A DNA stretch of 64,000 bases from Azoarcus sp. TTM-91 (lineage in GTDB: Bacteria > Pseudomonadota > Gammaproteobacteria > Burkholderiales > Rhodocyclaceae), in contig NZ_WUEI01000005.1 of NCBI RefSeq assembly GCF_012911025.1, forward strand, positions 35,585-99,584, read 5' to 3'. Below, piece after piece: positions 29,352-42,976 of this stretch; positions within the stretch are counted from its first letter, which is position 1; each line of letters starts with the position of its first letter. The position numbers were made by a program, and so were the translations under genes. The notes beneath the pieces are model-generated. The model ran no database searches and was not told where the DNA came from. It worked only from the letters and a program-made list of their open reading frames with translations.

Positions 29352-30284
29352 ATGGAATTTTTCCGCATCAAGAAAGATTACCCCTTCATGCGCCATGCGC
29401 TGGTGTTCAACGTCATCTCGTTGCTCACCTTCCTGCTGGCTGTGTTCTTCCTGGCCACCCGCGGCCTGCACCTGTCGGTGGAGTTCACCGGCGGTACCGT
29501 GCTGGAGGTGACCTATGCCGAGGCCCAGCCGCTGGAGCCGCTGCGCGAGGCGCTTGCCGCCGATGGCTACACCGACACCCTGGTGCAGAACTTCGGCAGC
29601 GCCCGCGACATCATGATTCGGCTGCCGAACAAGGAAGGCGCCGACAGCAACGGCCTGGCCGAGCGCGTCATGGGCACGCTGCAGAAGGCATCCACCCAGC
29701 CGCCAGAGCTGCGCCGTGTAGAGTTCGTCGGTCCACAGGTGGGCAAGGAGCTCGCCAGCGACGGTGCGATGGCGCTGCTGCTGGTGATCTTCGGCATCGT
29801 GATCTACCTGGCGATGCGCTTCGAGTGGCGCCTGGGCGTGGCCACCATCATCGCCAACCTGCACGACGTGGTGATCATCCTGGGCTTCTTCGCCTTCTTC
29901 CAGTGGGAGTTCTCACTGGCGGTGCTGGCGGCGACACTGGCGGTGCTCGGCTATTCGGTGAACGAATCGGTAGTGGTATTCGACCGCGTGCGGGAAACCT
30001 TCCGCAAGAAGCGCAACATGAGCACGCCGGAAGTGCTCAACCACGCCATCACCAGCACCATCTCGCGTACCGTGATCACCCACGGCAGCACCCAGATGAT
30101 GGTGCTCTCCATGCTGCTGTTCGGCGGTGAGACGCTGCACTACTTCGCCATGGCGCTAACCATCGGCATCTGCTTCGGCATCTACTCCTCGGTGCTGGTC
30201 GCTAGTCCGCTGGCGATGTGGCTGGGCATTTCCCGCGAGCAGTTCGTCAAAGTGAAAAAAGAGAAGGAAGAGGCGGTGGTCTGA
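29352..30284 (+). CDS. secF: Protein translocase subunit SecF
   Basis: Partner of SecD. The 310 residues contain six helices, the periplasmic domain with LHLSVEFTGGTVLEVTY, and the core signature GYSVNESVVVFDRVRETFRK. The last helices include LSMLLFGGETLHYFAMALTIG. A gap of 24 bases separates it from secD. A strong terminator follows at 30307-30335. Confidence 0.97.
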   Translation: MEFFRIKKDYPFMRHALVFNVISLLTFLLAVFFLATRGLHLSVEFTGGTVLEVTYAEAQPLEPLREALAADGYTDTLVQNFGSARDIMIRLPNKEGADSNGLAERVMGTLQKASTQPPELRRVEFVGPQVGKELASDGAMALLLVIFGIVIYLAMRFEWRLGVATIIANLHDVVIILGFFAFFQWEFSLAVLAATLAVLGYSVNESVVVFDRVRETFRKKRNMSTPEVLNHAITSTISRTVITHGSTQMMVLSMLLFGGETLHYFAMALTIGICFGIYSSVLVASPLAMWLGISREQFVKVKKEKEEAVV

Positions 30285-30306
30285 CCCAGCAGATTCTCTG
30301 GACGAG

Positions 30307-30335
30307 AAAAAGGGGCGCCACGGCGCCCCTTTTTG
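30307..30335. terminator. Rho-independent terminator after secF
   Basis: AGGGGCGCC/GGCGCCCCT forms a perfect 9-bp stem with a 2-base centre, flanked by AAAAA and TTTTT. It ends the yajC-secD-secF operon and can also end the convergent small gene at 30376. Confidence 0.9.
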
Positions 30336-30375
30336 TTTGCCTGCCGCCCCGCCTGGAGCGGCAAACGATGAGCGC

Positions 30376-30693
30376 TCAGATGGCGAAGACCTGCTTCACC
30401 TTCATCGTCTCGCCACGCTCCATCAGGCCGATCAGGCGGTCGATGTTGGGATGCTTGCCAGGATTCAGGCGAGCATCCTCCGTGTGCTCGGCATACAGTT
30501 CCAAGCCCTTGCGCGCGGCTTCCGGCGTGATCGCGCCATGCAGTTGCGCCAGGTGGTTGTACACCGCCAGGGAGCCGGCCTGGCCAGGCTTGTTCTCTAT
30601 CGTCGCCAGCACTTCGCCAGCATCGTTGAGCAGGTTGATCGCCGCCAGGTGGGAAACGCCGGGCAGCTGCTTGAGGTTTTCGGCAAAGGCCAT
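30376..30693 (-). CDS. DUF2322-like protein
   Basis: A 105-residue soluble protein that opens MAFAENLKQLPGVSHLAAI and contains GSLAVYNHLAQLHGAITPEA and LELYAEHTEDARLNPGKHPN. I believe this is the DUF2322 family, but I cannot confirm it here. The function is unknown. No signal peptide, membrane segment or nucleotide motif is seen. It is convergent with secF and lies 95 bases downstream of purB on the same strand. Confidence 0.75.
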   Translation of the reverse strand: MAFAENLKQLPGVSHLAAINLLNDAGEVLATIENKPGQAGSLAVYNHLAQLHGAITPEAARKGLELYAEHTEDARLNPGKHPNIDRLIGLMERGETMKVKQVFAI

Positions 30694-30788
30694 GGATGTT
30701 CCTCGTCGGAATGGAAACGGCGCCCGGCTATCACGGCGGGGCGCCGGTGTGCAGGGGCCGCGCGGCGGGGACGCCGGCGGCCGGCGGA

Positions 30789-32192
<1,404 letters not shown>

Positions 32193-32333
32193 TTACCGCC
32201 GAGGCTCCGCCACGCGGCGGGCAAAAAACAGACCGGGCGTCGGCGGGCAGATTTCTTGCTGGAGAAGGACGCCCAGGCTGGCAGGCCCGGCCTGCTTCCC
32301 GGCACTCCCCTTCATCAAGACACAGGCAAGCGA

Positions 32334-32717
32334 GTGAGTACATCGGACAACTACAGGATCGAAGTCGAAGCCGTCGCCGAGTTCGTGGAAGAGCAGTCCA
32401 ACCCGGACGACGATCATTATGTCTTCGCCTACCACATCACCATCCGCAACGTTGGCAAGCTTGGCGCCCAGTTGCTGAGCCGCCACTGGATCATCACCGA
32501 CGGTACCGGCCACGTACAGGAAGTACACGGCCAGGGCGTGGTGGGCGAGCAGCCAACGCTGGCGCCGGGCGAGACTTTCGAATACACCAGCGGCTGCGTG
32601 CTGGAAACCGCGGTAGGCACCATGCACGGCAGCTACCAGATGACCGCTGCAGACGGCCACCGCTTCAACGCCGAGATCCCGACCTTCATGCTGGCGATGC
32701 CGCGCGTGCTGCACTGA
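32334..32717 (+). CDS. apaG: ApaG-family protein
   Basis: A 127-residue protein of a fibronectin-III-like fold, often linked to Co2+ resistance or protein-protein binding. Visible motifs are HITIRNVGKLGAQLLSRHWI, GTGHVQEVHGQGVVGEQP and GCVLETAVGTMHGSYQM. The GTG start begins VSTSDNYRIEVEAVAEF, which matches the family. It is divergent from purB. Its function in this strain is inferred from the family only. Confidence 0.93.
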   Translation: MSTSDNYRIEVEAVAEFVEEQSNPDDDHYVFAYHITIRNVGKLGAQLLSRHWIITDGTGHVQEVHGQGVVGEQPTLAPGETFEYTSGCVLETAVGTMHGSYQMTAADGHRFNAEIPTFMLAMPRVLH

Positions 32718-32748
32718 GGCAGCGGGCGCGGCCGGCGCAGTTGCGCGC

Positions 32749-33987
32749 TCAGGAACGGTAGTCGGCGTTGATCTTCACGTAGTCGTAGGAAAAATCGCAG
32801 GTCCACACGGTGGCGGCGCTGTCGCCGCGCGCGAGATCGATGCGCACCGTGAGTTCGGCGTGCGCCATGATGCGCGCGCCGGCTTCTTCCCTGTAACTGC
32901 CGGCGCGGCCGCCCTGCTCCGCCACCAGCACCGACTCGTCCGGATTGCCCAGCCAGACCCGCAGGGCGGAAACGTCCAGGTCATCCACGCCGGCGTAGCC
33001 GACGGCAGCCAGAATGCGGCCGAGGTTGGGATCGGAAGCGAAGAAGGCAGTCTTCACCAGCGGCGACTGCGCCACCGCGTATGCCACCTGGCGGCATTCC
33101 TCGCGGCTGCGGCCGCCCTCCACCGCGATGGTCATGAACTTGGTCGCGCCCTCGCCATCACGCACGATGGCCTGGGCCAGGCGGATCGCGACCGATACCA
33201 CCGCGTCGCGCAGCGCCTTGTAGTCCGCCCCCGCGGCATCGACGATCTCCGCGTTGCCCGCCTGACCGGTGGCGATGAGGATGAAAGAGTCGTTGGTGGA
33301 GGTATCGCCATCCACCGTGATGCTGTTGAAGGACAGATCAGCGGCCTCCTTCACCAGTTCGTCCAGCAGCGGCTGGCTCACCGCCGCGTCGCAGGCCAGG
33401 TAGCCCAGCATGGTGGCCATGTTGGGCCTGATCATGCCGGCGCCCTTGCTCATGCCAGTCAGCGTGACGCTGCGGCCACCGATCTGGACCTGGGCGGACA
33501 CGGCCTTGGCCAGCGTGTCGGTGGTCATGATGGCGTGCGCCGCGTCGAACCAGCCATCCGCCTTCAGCGCGCCAACGGCCTTGGGCAGCCCGGCCACCAG
33601 CCGCTCCACCGGCAGCGGCTCCAGAATGACACCGGTTGAGAAAGGCAGCACCTGCTGCGGCGCCACGCCCAGCGCGGCGGCCAGCGCAACGCAGGTTTCG
33701 CGTGCGTGGCTCAGGCCGCTTTCGCCGGTGCCTGCATTCGCCACACCGGTGTTGATCACCAGCGCGCGGATGCCGCCCTGGGGCAGGTGCTCCTTGCACA
33801 GTTGCACCGGCGCGGCGCAGAAGCGGTTCTTGGTGAAAACGCCGGCCACCCGGCTGCCCTCAGCCAGTTCGAGCACCGTCAAGTCGCGTCGATTGGCCTT
33901 GCGGATGCCCGCTTCGGCGACGCCGAGGCGAACGCCGGGAACAGGCAGCAGATCGGCGGGATTCGGGGTGCTCAGATTGACGGCCAT
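32749..33987 (-). CDS. argJ: Bifunctional glutamate N-acetyltransferase/amino-acid acetyltransferase
   Basis: Recycles the acetyl group in arginine synthesis by moving it from N-acetylornithine to glutamate. The 412-residue precursor is cut by itself into alpha and beta chains at Ala191-Thr192 in [12 protein letters not shown]; Thr192 becomes the nucleophile. The [10 protein letters not shown] oxyanion-type segment is present. The ATG at 33987 has a GGAG ribosome-binding site. Confidence 0.96.
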   Translation of the reverse strand: MAVNLSTPNPADLLPVPGVRLGVAEAGIRKANRRDLTVLELAEGSRVAGVFTKNRFCAAPVQLCKEHLPQGGIRALVINTGVANAGTGESGLSHARETCVALAAALGVAPQQVLPFSTGVILEPLPVERLVAGLPKAVGALKADGWFDAAHAIMTTDTLAKAVSAQVQIGGRSVTLTGMSKGAGMIRPNMATMLGYLACDAAVSQPLLDELVKEAADLSFNSITVDGDTSTNDSFILIATGQAGNAEIVDAAGADYKALRDAVVSVAIRLAQAIVRDGEGATKFMTIAVEGGRSREECRQVAYAVAQSPLVKTAFFASDPNLGRILAAVGYAGVDDLDVSALRVWLGNPDESVLVAEQGGRAGSYREEAGARIMAHAELTVRIDLARGDSAATVWTCDFSYDYVKINADYRS

Positions 33988-34110
33988 GCGATTCTCCGGT
34001 GAAAAAGACGCAACAAGGGGACGCAGCAAAGGCGTGCCGGAATGGGGTCGAGGATGATAGCGGATTCCGGTCGCGGCCCACAGGAAGAGGCCGCTGGAAC
34101 GCCCAATGCA

Positions 34111-34132
34111 GGACGGCCCCGAAGGGCCGTCC
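34111..34132 (-). terminator. Hairpin after secA
   Basis: GGACGGCCC and GGGCCGTCC form a perfect 9-bp stem; on the minus strand the loop is TTCG. No clear U run follows. It lies 7 bases after the secA stop. Confidence 0.5.
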
Positions 34133-34138
34133 GCGGTA

Positions 34139-36859
<2,721 letters not shown>

Positions 36860-36957
36860 GTGTGGGAGTGACGTTCGTCGTCGATTCGGCAAAGCGGCGA
36901 GTTTATCATGTCGGGCAAATCCGCTCTCTGAGCGACCTTCCTTCCGATACCCATCCG

Positions 36958-37392
36958 ATGACGCGACTTCTTCAAGGCTACCTGGGCAGCGGTGACGCCC
37001 TGGCGCGGCTGCAGGATCATGCAGCCCGGCTGCTGCGCCTGCAGAACGCGCTCGCCCGCGGCCTGCCGCCACAGTTGGCCGCCGCCTGCAGGGTCGCCAA
37101 CCTCAAGGATCAGACTCTGGTGATAAGCGCCGACGGTGGCGCGGTCGCCGTGAGGCTGAAACAGATGGCACCCAGCCTGATCGAACATCTGGCTCGCGCC
37201 GGCCATGTAATCAGCGACATCAAGGTGAAGGTGGCCACGCCCCAGCAGCAACCGTGGGTGAAGCCGCCGGTGGACCGCCGGATCTCCGTCGAAGCCCGCA
37301 ACACCCTCACCGACTTCGCAGCCACGCTACCGCCGGATTCGCCACTGCGTATCTCGCTGGAGCGGCTGGCCAGGCGCAGCAAGGAAGGCTGA
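36958..37392 (+). CDS. dciA: DciA-family (DUF721) helicase-loading protein
   Basis: A 144-residue protein with the DUF721 core: [20 protein letters not shown], then [20 protein letters not shown] and [11 protein letters not shown]. DciA is the ancestral loader of the replicative helicase DnaB in bacteria that lack DnaC; in Pseudomonas it also lies near secA and lpxC. That role is taken from the family and from the shared neighbourhood. It is divergent from secA (98-base gap). Confidence 0.82.
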   Translation: MTRLLQGYLGSGDALARLQDHAARLLRLQNALARGLPPQLAAACRVANLKDQTLVISADGGAVAVRLKQMAPSLIEHLARAGHVISDIKVKVATPQQQPWVKPPVDRRISVEARNTLTDFAATLPPDSPLRISLERLARRSKEG

Positions 37393-37421
37393 ACTCCGCA
37401 ACCGGCGTACCGCCGGTAGCT

Positions 37422-37610
37422 TCAGAGCATGGGTGCCAGTACCCGCTCCAGTGCAAACAAGGCAAGAAAGACGAAGAGCACGACGACGCCGGCGCGGAAC
37501 ATGTTCCAGGCCCAGCGCCGGTAGCGGGGATTACCGGTGAACAGCCACAGCAGCAGCGAACCACCGATGCCCAGCGCCACCAGCACTGCACACAGGCGCA
37601 GGATCAACAC
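37422..37610 (-). CDS. Small two-helix membrane protein after lpxC
   Basis: A 62-residue protein with two hydrophobic helices (about 3-24 and 41-58) joined by a basic loop (GNPRYRRWAWNMFRAG), opening MLILRLCAVLVALGIGG. It begins 10 bases after the lpxC stop on the same strand with a GTG start. I do not recognise a family. Codon use and position argue that it is real and co-transcribed with lpxC. Confidence 0.65.
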   Translation of the reverse strand: MLILRLCAVLVALGIGGSLLLWLFTGNPRYRRWAWNMFRAGVVVLFVFLALFALERVLAPML

Positions 37611-37620
37611 GCCGGTCCGC

Positions 37621-38544
37621 TCAGGCCGCCAGGGCCGCCGGCGCGAACTGGTGCGCCACCGCAGCGGGCGTTGCCGCTTCCTGCTCGAAACTCACCAGTT
37701 CCCAGGCCGAAGCATCCTCCAGCAGTACGCGGAGAATCTGGTTGTTCAGCGCGTGACCGGCCTTGTGCGCCGAGTAGGCGGCCAGCAGCGGATGGCGGCA
37801 GAGGTAGAGGTCGCCGATGGCGTCCAGCACCTTGTGCTTGACGAACTCATCCGCATAGCGAAGACCATCGGCATTGAGCACACGGTACTCATCCATCACG
37901 ATGGCGTTGTCCAGGCTGCCGCCCAGCGCGAGACCGTTGGCACGCATGAACTCCACGTCCTGCATGAAACCGAAGGTGCGGGCGCGGGCAACGTCGCGCA
38001 CGTAGGAGTGTTCGGCGAAGTCGACCGTCACCGAAGTCGCGGTGCTTTCGATGGCCGGATGGTTGAAGACGATGGAAAAATCCAGACGGAAGCCTTCGTA
38101 AGGCTCCAGGCGCACCCACTTGTCGCCCTCGCGGTACTCGACCGCCTTCTTCACCCGCATGAAACGCTTGGGCTTGGGTTGCTCCTCGATGCCGGCGGAC
38201 TGCAGCAGGAAGACGAAAGGGCCCGAGCTGCCATCCAGGATGGGAATTTCCGGTGCATCGACGTCGACATGCAGGTTGTCGATCCCCAGGCCGGCCAGCG
38301 CGGACATCAGGTGTTCCACTGTGCCCACCTTTTCGCCGCCCTTCTCCAGGCCGGAGCACATGCGGGTGTCGCACACCGAGTAGGGATCGGCCGGCAGGTC
38401 CAGCGGCGGATCGAGATCCACCCGATGGAACACGATGCCGGTATCCGGCGCGGCCGGGCGCAGGGTCAGATTGACCTTTCTGCCGCCATGCAGACCGACG
38501 CCAGTCGCCTTGACTACCGATTTGAGGGTGCGCTGCTTGATCAT
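37621..38544 (-). CDS. lpxC: UDP-3-O-acyl-N-acetylglucosamine deacetylase
   Basis: First committed step of lipid A synthesis, a Zn2+ deacetylase in the cytoplasm. The 307-residue enzyme starts [19 protein letters not shown] and has zinc ligands in [12 protein letters not shown] and [16 protein letters not shown] at 38544 has an AGGA ribosome-binding site and is preferred to an in-frame start 29 codons upstream. It sits just downstream of ftsZ, as in other proteobacteria. Confidence 0.97.
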   Translation of the reverse strand: MIKQRTLKSVVKATGVGLHGGRKVNLTLRPAAPDTGIVFHRVDLDPPLDLPADPYSVCDTRMCSGLEKGGEKVGTVEHLMSALAGLGIDNLHVDVDAPEIPILDGSSGPFVFLLQSAGIEEQPKPKRFMRVKKAVEYREGDKWVRLEPYEGFRLDFSIVFNHPAIESTATSVTVDFAEHSYVRDVARARTFGFMQDVEFMRANGLALGGSLDNAIVMDEYRVLNADGLRYADEFVKHKVLDAIGDLYLCRHPLLAAYSAHKAGHALNNQILRVLLEDASAWELVSFEQEAATPAAVAHQFAPAALAA

Positions 38545-38653
38545 TTTGTTGCCGTCCTGTAAGGGCGCGATTCTAACACGCGACCTTTGATGCAACGCCG
38601 CACCAGGACCGGCAGACGCCCAGCCGATCACGAAAGGCGCGGGAAAAGCGGAG

Positions 38654-38700
38654 ACGGGCGTTCGCAGGAACCGGAGGCAGCGGCTCCTGCAAACGCCCGT
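38654..38700 (-). terminator. Long hairpin between ftsZ and lpxC
   Basis: Sixteen-base arms at 38654-38669 and 38685-38700 pair completely in the minus-strand RNA, with one G-U pair. In the plus-strand RNA the same position is a C-A mismatch. CTTTTCC follows. The structure therefore fits the minus transcript; it probably attenuates transcription from ftsZ into lpxC. Confidence 0.6.
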
Positions 38701-38727
38701 CGTCGGACAGGCCGTCGCGGAAAAGGC

Positions 38728-39867
38728 TCAGTCGGCCTGGCGACGCAAGAAGGCCGGGATATCGTAGGTTCCCATGCCGTTCGTGCTCATCGCCTCAACC
38801 GTGGTACGGCGGCCGCTGCGGATCACCGCCGGCACGTCCAGGTTGTTCATGTCCACACCGCCGACCGCCGGCCCGTAGGTACCGGTACCCTGCACCACCT
38901 GCATGACCGGCTGGCGGGCGGAGCGCGGCGTGCCCAGGCCAGTGGCGACCACGGTGATGCGGATGCGGTCGTCCATGGACTCGTCGAACACGGTGCCGTA
39001 CTTGACGAAGGCTTCCGGCGCGGCGAACGCCTGCACAGTCTTCACCGCGTCACGCACTTCGGACATCTTCAGCGACTTGCTGGCGGTGATGTTGATCAGC
39101 ACGCAGCGCGCGCCGGACAGCTCTGTGCCTTCCAGCAGCGGGGACACCGCGGCCTGCTCGGCGGCGATGCGGGCGCGGTCCATGCCGGAGGCTTCGGCGG
39201 AGCCCATCATCGCGCGGCCCATCTCGGCCATCGCGGTGCGCACGTCCTGGAAGTCCACATTAACCAGGCCAGGCACGTTGATGATCTCGGCGATGCCACC
39301 GACCGCGGAACGCAGCACGTTGTCGGCGGAGCGGAAGCACTCCTCGAAGCCGGCGTCGTCGCCGAACACTTCCAGCAGCTTGTCGTTGAGCACCACGATC
39401 AGGGAGTCGACGTTGCGGGTCAGCTCCTCGACGCCGCTCTCGGCCACGCGCAGACGGTTCTCGAAGTCGAAGGGCTTGGTGACCACGGCTACCGTCAGCA
39501 CGCCCATCTCCTTCGCCACCTCGGCCACCACGGGCGCGGCGCCGGTGCCGGTGCCGCCGCCCATGCCGCCGGTGATGAAGCACATGTGGGCGCCATCCAG
39601 GGCCTCCATGATGGCTTCGCGCGAATCCTGCGCCGCGGCGCGGCCGGCTTCCGGCTTGGAGCCGGCGCCCAGGCCGCTCGAACCCAGCTGCAGCTTGGTC
39701 GGCGCCAGGCAGCGGCTCAGCGCCTGCGCATCGGTGTTGGCGGCGATGAACTGCACGCCCTGCACGCCCTCGCGGATCATGTGATCCACCGCGTTGCCAC
39801 CCGCGCCGCCGACGCCGATCACCTTGATCACGGTTCCGGTCGGTTCCTTCTCAACGATTTCAAACAT
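38728..39867 (-). CDS. ftsZ: Cell division protein FtsZ
   Basis: Tubulin-like GTPase that forms the division ring. The 379-residue protein has the tubulin signature GGGTGTG at 103-109, the T7-loop NVDFQDVRTAM, and the conserved C-terminal peptide YDIPAFLRRQAD for FtsA/ZipA binding. An AAGGAGG ribosome-binding site precedes the ATG. It is separated from ftsA by 142 bases, which probably hold its own promoter. Confidence 0.98.
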   Translation of the reverse strand: MFEIVEKEPTGTVIKVIGVGGAGGNAVDHMIREGVQGVQFIAANTDAQALSRCLAPTKLQLGSSGLGAGSKPEAGRAAAQDSREAIMEALDGAHMCFITGGMGGGTGTGAAPVVAEVAKEMGVLTVAVVTKPFDFENRLRVAESGVEELTRNVDSLIVVLNDKLLEVFGDDAGFEECFRSADNVLRSAVGGIAEIINVPGLVNVDFQDVRTAMAEMGRAMMGSAEASGMDRARIAAEQAAVSPLLEGTELSGARCVLINITASKSLKMSEVRDAVKTVQAFAAPEAFVKYGTVFDESMDDRIRITVVATGLGTPRSARQPVMQVVQGTGTYGPAVGGVDMNNLDVPAVIRSGRRTTVEAMSTNGMGTYDIPAFLRRQAD

Positions 39868-39942
39868 ATGCCTCGCCTCCTTGATAAACGGCCCTGCTAC
39901 GCTTCGAATACCCGACCGACCCAGATCTAGTACTAGCAGAAA

Positions 39943-39970
39943 AGTCTACTACTAAATACGGCATCAGCAA
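39943..39970 (-). promoter_or_regulatory. Candidate promoter of ftsZ
   Basis: On the minus strand TTGCTG (39970-39965) and TAGACT (39948-39943) are spaced by 16 bases, in the only sizeable AT-rich gap of the lower dcw cluster. A nearby CTAGTACTAG palindrome lies at 39928-39937. Support is by consensus only. Confidence 0.35.
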
Positions 39971-40009
39971 CAGGTAGTCATTCAAATGACCCGACGGCCC
40001 TCCGCCGGA

Positions 40010-41239
40010 TCAGAAATTCTTTTCAAACCAGGACTTCATGCGGCCGAAGATCTGCCGCACCGAACGCGTCTCCCGCGCCTGTATGCCGCGGCGGCGCTGT
40101 GCGGCACCTTCCATCACTAGCCCCATGGCGGTGGCGTAGCGCGGTTGGCAGACCACGTCGGCCAGGCCACCGTCGTACTGCGGCGAACCGACGCGCACCG
40201 GCATGTGGAACACCTCTTCGCCCAGTTCGACCATGCCGCGCATGACGGATGAACCGCCGGTCAGCACGATGCCGGACGACAGCAGCTCTTCGTAGCCGCT
40301 GCGGCGCAGTTCCGCCTGCACCAGCTCGAACAGCTCCGACACCCGCGGCTCGATCACATCAGCCAGCGCCTGGCGCGACAGCTTGCGCGGCGGCCGATCG
40401 CCCACACCGGGCACTTCGATCATGTCTTCCGGGTCGGCCAACTGGTGCATGGCTACGCCCTGGTGGATCTTGATCTCCTCGGCCTCGGCCGTCGGCGTGC
40501 GCAGCGCCATGGCGATGTCGTTGGTGATCTGGTCGCCAGCGACCGGGATCACCGCGGTATGGCGGATGGCGCCCTGGGTGAACACCGCGATGTCGGTGGT
40601 GCCGCCGCCGATGTCCACCAGGCACACGCCGAGCTCCTTCTCATCCTCGGTCAGCACCGCGTAGCTGGAAGCCAGCGGCTGCAGGATCAGGTCCATCACC
40701 TCCAGCCCGCAGCGGCGCACGCACTTGATCACGTTCTGGGCGGCGGACACCGCGCCGGTGACGATGTGCACCTTCACCTCCAGCTTCACCCCGCTCATGC
40801 CGATGGGCTCGCGCACGCCCCCCTGGCCGTCGATGATGAATTCCTGGGTGAGGATGTGCAGGATCTGCTGCTCCGCCGGGATGGGCATCGCGCGGGCAAC
40901 CTCTATCACCCGCTCCACGTCCAGCGGGGTGACCTCCTTGTCCTTGATCGCCACCATGCCGTTGGAGTTGAAGCTCTTGATGTGGCTGCCGGCGATGCCG
41001 GTATAGACATCGTGGATCTTGCAGTCGGCCATCAGCTCGACCTCCTGGATCACCCGGGAGATCGCATCCACCGTCGCCTCGATGTTCACCACCACGCCGC
41101 GCTTCAGGCCGTTGGTGGGCTGGGTACCCAGGCCGACCACGTTCAGCCGCCCATCGGGCCGCAGCTCCGCCACCATGCAGGTGATCTTGGCGGTGCCGAT
41201 GTCGAGACCGACGATCAGGTCCTTGTATTCCTTGCTCAT
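40010..41239 (-). CDS. ftsA: Cell division protein FtsA
   Basis: Actin-like ATPase that tethers FtsZ to the membrane. The 409-residue protein has phosphate-1 (LIVGLDIGTAKITCMV), phosphate-2 (CLVDIGGGTTDIAVFTQG) and adenosine (GIVLTGGSSVMRGM) motifs, and a C-terminal amphipathic tail (RQIFGRMKSWFEKNF). The start overlaps the ftsQ stop by 4 bases. Confidence 0.97.
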   Translation of the reverse strand: MSKEYKDLIVGLDIGTAKITCMVAELRPDGRLNVVGLGTQPTNGLKRGVVVNIEATVDAISRVIQEVELMADCKIHDVYTGIAGSHIKSFNSNGMVAIKDKEVTPLDVERVIEVARAMPIPAEQQILHILTQEFIIDGQGGVREPIGMSGVKLEVKVHIVTGAVSAAQNVIKCVRRCGLEVMDLILQPLASSYAVLTEDEKELGVCLVDIGGGTTDIAVFTQGAIRHTAVIPVAGDQITNDIAMALRTPTAEAEEIKIHQGVAMHQLADPEDMIEVPGVGDRPPRKLSRQALADVIEPRVSELFELVQAELRRSGYEELLSSGIVLTGGSSVMRGMVELGEEVFHMPVRVGSPQYDGGLADVVCQPRYATAMGLVMEGAAQRRRGIQARETRSVRQIFGRMKSWFEKNF

Positions 41240-42069
41240 TTCTTGCCTTTCGCAGCGGGTGTGGCGTCGGTGGGGGTCAAAGCGAATCCGTTCGGGTAGC
41301 GCAGGTCTGCAACCGCGACCTGTACGCCGATGTTGTCCTTGACCCGCGGCCAGGCGGCGACGAAGCGGGCCAGGCGCTTGTCCAGCGGCGACTTGTCCTG
41401 CTCGCGGCCGAGCATGATCACCAGGCCGTTATCCAGCGTCAGTTGCCAGGCTTCGCGGGCAGACAGGGCGAGGCCGACCAGCTTGGCGCCCAGCGGCTGC
41501 ACCGCGGCGGAGAATTCGGCATGACGCGCCAGCAGCCAGCCGGCCGACCCTTGCGGGCCGGAGAACTGCGGCATCGGTGCGTTGCTGGCGGCGGTGAAGA
41601 CCTCGCCCTGGCGGTTCACCAAGCGGCTATCGCCGCTGTCGGAGACCGTCCAGTAGGCGACTGCTTGATGTTCCTCGATCTTCAGCTCCAGCCCGTCCGG
41701 CCAGCGGCGGCGGACTTCAGCACGGCGCACCCAGGGCAGCTTCTCGAAGGCGGAGCGCACCGTTTCCAGGTCGACGGTGAAGAAATTGCCGTGGATCGCG
41801 GTGCGGGCGACGTACTCCAGCTGCGAGGCGGTGACCTGCTCCGGCTCGCTGGTGACCACCACCTCGCGCAGCGGGAACAGCGGGCGGGTAACGAACCAGG
41901 TCACCAGCGCCCAGCCGAGGCCGATAGCGGCGAACAGCATCAGCAGGTCGGAGAAGAGGTTGAGCAACGCCGGCCGGTGCCAGATGCCGTTTTCCTTCGC
42001 GCGCGCGGCCGCGGCCCGCCCGGCGGGGCGTGCTGCAGCGTTGGCGGAGCGGGAACGGACTTCAGCCAA
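41236..42069 (-). CDS. ftsQ: Cell division protein FtsQ
   Basis: Single-pass divisome protein that recruits FtsB and FtsL. The 277-residue protein has a basic cytoplasmic head ([20 protein letters not shown]), one membrane helix (about 41-63), a POTRA domain (about 66-138: [32 protein letters not shown]) and a beta domain. It overlaps ddlB by 8 bases and ftsA by 4 bases. Confidence 0.95.
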   Translation of the reverse strand: MAEVRSRSANAAARPAGRAAAARAKENGIWHRPALLNLFSDLLMLFAAIGLGWALVTWFVTRPLFPLREVVVTSEPEQVTASQLEYVARTAIHGNFFTVDLETVRSAFEKLPWVRRAEVRRRWPDGLELKIEEHQAVAYWTVSDSGDSRLVNRQGEVFTAASNAPMPQFSGPQGSAGWLLARHAEFSAAVQPLGAKLVGLALSAREAWQLTLDNGLVIMLGREQDKSPLDKRLARFVAAWPRVKDNIGVQVAVADLRYPNGFALTPTDATPAAKGKK

Positions 42070-42976
42070 GGCGGCTCTCCGCGAGGATGGCGAGGCACAG
42101 CCCCTCGAAAGACATTCCGGCGACGCGGGCCGACATCGGCACCAGCGAATGGCCGGTCATGCCCGGCGAGGTATTCATCTCAAGCAGGTAGGGGCGGCCG
42201 TCCTCGGTCAGGATCAGGTCGGCCCGGCCCCAGCCGCGGCAGCCCAGCACCCGCGCGCTCTTCATCACCAGCGCCTGCAGCGTCTGCTCTTCCGCCTCCG
42301 GCAGGCCGCAGGGGCAGTCGTAGCGGGTGTCGTCGGTGAAGTACTTATGTTGGTAGTCGTAGTTGCCGTCGGGCGCGACGATGCGCACCAGCGGCAGGGC
42401 GCGGTCGTCCAGGAAGGGCGCGGTCAGCTCGGCGCCGGTGATGAACTCCTCGGCGATCACCAGGCTGTCATAGCGCGCCGCCAGTTCCCAGGCCGCACGC
42501 AGTTGGCCGGCTTCGGTGACCTTGGTCGCGCCCATGCTGGAGCCTTCATGCACCGGCTTGACGAAGATGGGCAGGCCAAGCTCGCGCACCACCGCGTCCC
42601 AGTCGGTATCCGCTTCCAGGATGGCGTAGCGCGGAGTGGGCAAGCCGTTGGCCAGCCACACCATCTTGGTCCGCCACTTGTCCATGGACAGCGCCGAGGC
42701 CATCACGCCGCTGCCGGTGTAGGGGATGCCCATCAGCTCCAGCGCGCCCTGCACCGTGCCATCCTCGCCGCCACGGCCATGCAGGGCGATGAACACGCGG
42801 TCGTAACCTTCTTCCTTCAGAATATGCAGGTCGCGCTCGGCCGGATCGAAGGCGTGCGCATCCACGCCGGCGCCCTGCAGCGCGGCGAGCACCGCCTTCC
42901 CGGACATCAGGGACACCTCGCGCTCGGCGGACGCGCCGCCGAACAGAACCGCTACCTTGCCGAAGTGCGCGCTCAC
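42062..42976 (-). CDS. ddlB: D-alanine--D-alanine ligase
   Basis: Makes the D-Ala-D-Ala dipeptide for peptidoglycan. The 304-residue ATP-grasp enzyme has [55 protein letters not shown] and [16 protein letters not shown]. The GTG start at 42976 forms a GTGA overlap with the murC stop; the longer open frame on this strand overlaps murC and is rejected. Confidence 0.97.
   Translation of the reverse strand: MSAHFGKVAVLFGGASAEREVSLMSGKAVLAALQGAGVDAHAFDPAERDLHILKEEGYDRVFIALHGRGGEDGTVQGALELMGIPYTGSGVMASALSMDKWRTKMVWLANGLPTPRYAILEADTDWDAVVRELGLPIFVKPVHEGSSMGATKVTEAGQLRAAWELAARYDSLVIAEEFITGAELTAPFLDDRALPLVRIVAPDGNYDYQHKYFTDDTRYDCPCGLPEAEEQTLQALVMKSARVLGCRGWGRADLILTEDGRPYLLEMNTSPGMTGHSLVPMSARVAGMSFEGLCLAILAESRLG

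Noticed and set aside
36860..36957. A SecM-type arrest peptide in front of secA
   Set aside because: The 98-base gap is too short, and the upstream gene is the divergent dciA; no arrest motif was seen.
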